DNA of 6,401 nucleotides from Ruminococcus sp. (GTDB lineage Bacteria > Bacillota > Clostridia > Oscillospirales > Ruminococcaceae): positions 1-6,401 of the forward strand of contig DNLQ01000016.1 in NCBI GenBank assembly GCA_003488415.1, written 5' to 3'. This document shows positions 4,823 through 6,401 of the stretch, piece by piece. Each line of letters opens with the position of its first letter. The stretch's first letter is position 1. Position numbers and translations under genes: made by a program. The notes beneath the pieces were generated by a model. That model was not told the DNA's origin and did not search any database. It worked only from the letters and a program-made list of their open reading frames with translations.

Positions 4823-5868
4823 ATCGAAAGACCTCCAAACTGCTTATTCTGCTGCTTTAACTGCTGAGCAGCCTTCTTGCGCTGCTTCTTCTTAGCGATC
4901 TCATCCTTGTCACGGGTGAGATAGAAAGCGATACAGCCAAGGATAAGCGTAATAATAAACAGGATAACGGAAGCAGCTCCGGCATATCCCATCTTGGGGT
5001 CTGTCTGATCGTGGAAATACTCGTAAATGTATACAGCCACGGTCTTCAGGTCAGTGTTGACCTTGTTCGGATCCTTGTGATAGAGATAAGGAATATCGAA
5101 CATCTGGAGACCACCGATCATTGATGTAACAAGTGTGTAAGCCATGATGGGGCTCAGCAGAGGCAGTGTGATCTTTCTGAAAACCTGTCCGGCTGTAGCA
5201 CCGTCGATACTTGCTGCTTCAAACAGTGAGGGGTTGATACCCTGAATACCGGACATAAGCATGATCATGGTATTTCCGAACCACAGCCATGTCTGGATAA
5301 ACATTACAACGCCTCTTGCCTGTGCAGTACCAGTTACAAACTTTATAGTTTCATACTTATCAGAAACAGTGTCATGCTTGACAATGCCGATCTTACTTAA
5401 CAAGAGATTGATAGCACCAGGAGTATTAACTGCCTCACCGCAAAGCTGGAGGAACAGTACAGCAACAGATGCTGCTGTGATAATATTCGGCAGGTACATT
5501 ACAATCTTAAAGAATCCCTTTCCGGGTATCTTGAGGTTTGCCTCAGTAAACCATACAGCAAGGGAAAGTGACAGAGCTATCTGGGGAATAAAGTTTCCGC
5601 ACCAGAGAAGAACTGTGTTGCCAAAGGAATTATAGAAGCTCTTGCTGACGTTACGAGCAGCACGTCCGCCGGCTCCTGCAAGTATTGTTTTGTAGTTGTC
5701 AAAGCCTATAAAGTCACCTGTCTTGTTATCCTGGAATGACAGGATAAAGGTGTTGATCAAAGGCCACAACTGGAAAAAGAAATAAACGAGAAAAAACGGC
5801 AGTATGAAAAGATAGCCGTATTTTGCATAGCTGATTGATTTGATACGTCTCTGAGCAGCTGATGCCAT
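4819..5868 (-). CDS. Carbohydrate ABC transporter permease, MalF/LacF type (CUT1, COG1175)
   Basis: This is the partner permease of the sugar importer. The 349 residues have six membrane segments (about 16-40, 82-107, 120-142, 188-206, 240-256, 296-316). The EAA loop is EAASIDGATAGQ (217-228) followed by ITLP (233-236), the surface that contacts the ATPase. A segment NTPGAINLLLSKIG (148-161) lies in the extended extracytoplasmic loop typical of MalF-like subunits. After the last membrane segment there is a cytoplasmic tail of about 30 residues rich in Lys and Gln (KKKQRKKAAQQLKQQ, 326-340), longer and more basic than I would expect. The start is taken as ATG at 5868 with GAGAGGG at 5883-5877. 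An in-frame GTG at 5877 overlaps that site and would add only three residues. The stop overlaps the next permease by 4 bases. Confidence 0.92.
   Translation of the reverse strand: MASAAQRRIKSISYAKYGYLFILPFFLVYFFFQLWPLINTFILSFQDNKTGDFIGFDNYKTILAGAGGRAARNVSKSFYNSFGNTVLLWCGNFIPQIALSLSLAVWFTEANLKIPGKGFFKIVMYLPNIITAASVAVLFLQLCGEAVNTPGAINLLLSKIGIVKHDTVSDKYETIKFVTGTAQARGVVMFIQTWLWFGNTMIMLMSGIQGINPSLFEAASIDGATAGQVFRKITLPLLSPIMAYTLVTSMIGGLQMFDIPYLYHKDPNKVNTDLKTVAVYIYEYFHDQTDPKMGYAGAASVILFIITLILGCIAFYLTRDKDEIAKKKQRKKAAQQLKQQNKQFGGLSI
4831..4836 (-). promoter_or_regulatory. Ribosome binding site of the distal permease
   Basis: GGAGGT, 8 bases before the ATG at 4822, lying within the last codons of the upstream permease. 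The strong site together with the ATGA overlap suggests balanced synthesis of the two permease subunits. Confidence 0.8.
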
Positions 5869-5876
5869 AACACACA

Positions 5877-5883
5877 CCCTCTC
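5877..5883 (-). promoter_or_regulatory. Ribosome binding site deciding the first permease start
   Basis: GAGAGGG, 8 bases before the ATG at 5868. The alternative in-frame GTG (5877-5875) overlaps the end of this element, so it is unlikely to be used. Confidence 0.65.
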
Positions 5884-5905
5884 AAATTAAAAGATTTTAT
5901 AAATA

Positions 5906-5950
5906 ATATGCGCCTACGGAATACCATGGGTATTCCGTAGGGTTGCATAT
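5906..5950 (-). promoter_or_regulatory. Intercistronic stem-loop between binding-protein and permease genes
   Basis: The core arms CCTACGGAATACC (5913-5925) and GGTATTCCGTAGG (5929-5941) are a perfect 13-bp inverted repeat around ATG. A flanking A-T-A-T-G-C / G-C-A-T-A-T pairing (5906-5911 with 5945-5950) extends it past a small internal loop. It begins about 30 bases after the binding-protein stop and is followed on the minus strand by A/T-rich sequence without a clean U-tract, so it is not a strong terminator. Such hairpins after binding-protein genes commonly protect the upstream mRNA from 3' exonucleases or partly attenuate, giving more binding protein than permease. A weaker stem, with a one-base bulge, may form between 5956-5964 and 5975-5984, abutting the stop codon. 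The function is inferred. Confidence 0.75.
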
Positions 5951-5981
5951 CAGTTTAATTTGTCACTCGGTTCAGACTAAA

Positions 5982-6401
5982 TTAGTCATCCCACTCGAGA
6001 GAAGAAATGTGCTCAGATACGAGATCCTTGAATGCTTCCTGTGTAGCATCCCAATCACCGCTGCCCTCGAGGTACTCTGTCTTAACAGCGTCGATGAAGT
6101 CAGTCTTGATTGTAGCATCGTAAGGTGTGATGAGTCCCTTGAAGTCGATGCCCTTAGCGTTTTCAGCAAGAGCCTCGTAGAAGTTCTGTCCGTTGAGGTT
6201 GTTTGTGATTACCTCGTTGAATACAGTCTTGGAACCGATCAGATCATCCATAACCTTGCTGTTGTTTACATACTCAGGCTTCTTAACTGCGTAGTCAGCC
6301 AGCTGCTTCTCGTCAGATGTAGCAGAGATGATGAACTCACGAGCCTCGTTACCGTTGTCTGTAGCAGGATTTACAACGATCCATGTACCGCCCCAGTAGA
6401 A
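5982..6401 (-). CDS. Extracellular solute-binding protein family 1, C-terminal 139 residues (runs off the window)
   Basis: This is the substrate-binding component of the sugar ABC importer, exposed outside the membrane, delivering sugar to the two permeases encoded downstream. The frame is open to the window edge at 6401 and ends with TAA at 5984-5982, so only the C-terminus is present. The N-terminal signal or lipobox, and most of the binding cleft, are outside. The visible part starts FYWGGTWIVV, the WGGTW-like segment common in this family near its C-terminal lobe. It continues with mostly helical sequence (REFIISATSDEKQLADYAV) and ends in an acidic helix with EWDD. Codons are strongly biased (in the first 50 visible codons Lys is always AAG, Glu always GAG, Ile always ATC), as expected for an abundant protein. 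The substrate cannot be determined. Confidence 0.88.
   Translation of the reverse strand, partial: FYWGGTWIVVNPATDNGNEAREFIISATSDEKQLADYAVKKPEYVNNSKVMDDLIGSKTVFNEVITNNLNGQNFYEALAENAKGIDFKGLITPYDATIKTDFIDAVKTEYLEGSGDWDATQEAFKDLVSEHISSLEWDD

Noticed and set aside
5261..5635. Plus-strand open frame opposite the MalF-type permease
   Set aside because: The opposite strand holds a complete permease with EAA loop and membrane segments; this frame shows no motif.
5757..5948. Minus-strand open frame in another frame spanning the intercistronic hairpin
   Set aside because: Its start lies inside the stem-loop and most of its length overlaps the permease gene out of frame; no family features.
1..6401. 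CRISPR array, transposon, tRNA, rRNA, riboswitch or phage genes
   Set aside because: No direct repeat series, no transposase or integrase motif, no cloverleaf or conserved leader structure seen on either strand; the window is filled by two ordinary operons.

Overview
The window reads as ordinary chromosome of an anaerobic, endospore-forming Clostridia member. A Ruminococcus-like Oscillospiraceae/Ruminococcaceae genome is my best guess, because a cysteine-rich SpoIIIA operon sits beside an ATPase-less CUT1 sugar transporter. That assignment is inference from gene content and protein style, not from a marker gene. All ten supported genes lie on the minus strand, so the window is best read from right to left.

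Right part (6401 down to 3926) is the end of a carbohydrate uptake operon. It holds the C-terminal 139 residues of an extracellular solute-binding lipoprotein-type component, a roughly 100-base spacer with a strong stem-loop, and then two overlapping inner-membrane permeases of the MalF and MalG type. No ATPase gene is present. The operon closes with a cUUCGg-looped intrinsic terminator 11 bases after the last stop codon, followed directly by a second intrinsic terminator.

Left part (3860 down to 1) is the spoIIIA operon in canonical order: spoIIIAA, AB, AC, AD, AE, AF and the first 100 codons of spoIIIAG. SpoIIIAH would be expected just beyond base 1. Genes are packed with overlaps or gaps of 10-13 bases, implying translational coupling. 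SpoIIIAA is the secretion-type ATPase, AB a GspF-like membrane protein, and AC, AD and AE polytopic membrane proteins. AF and AG are anchored proteins whose extracytoplasmic domains form rings. Together they build the mother-cell half of the mother cell-forespore feeding channel (SpoIIIA-SpoIIQ). Several gene starts were corrected from the longest open frame using Shine-Dalgarno placement: AA at 3806, AC at 2376, AE at 1796, AF at 748 and permease 1 at 5868.

I did not find a new system here. The points that merit a second look are the stem-loop between the binding-protein and permease genes, the double terminator abutting a possible sigma-E promoter, a perfect 11-bp inverted repeat inside spoIIIAB, the unusual cysteine content of SpoIIIAD, and a SpoIIIAE without a signal peptide. 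There is no gene-free stretch longer than 300 bases. The two intergenic regions are 3807-3925 and 5869-5981.
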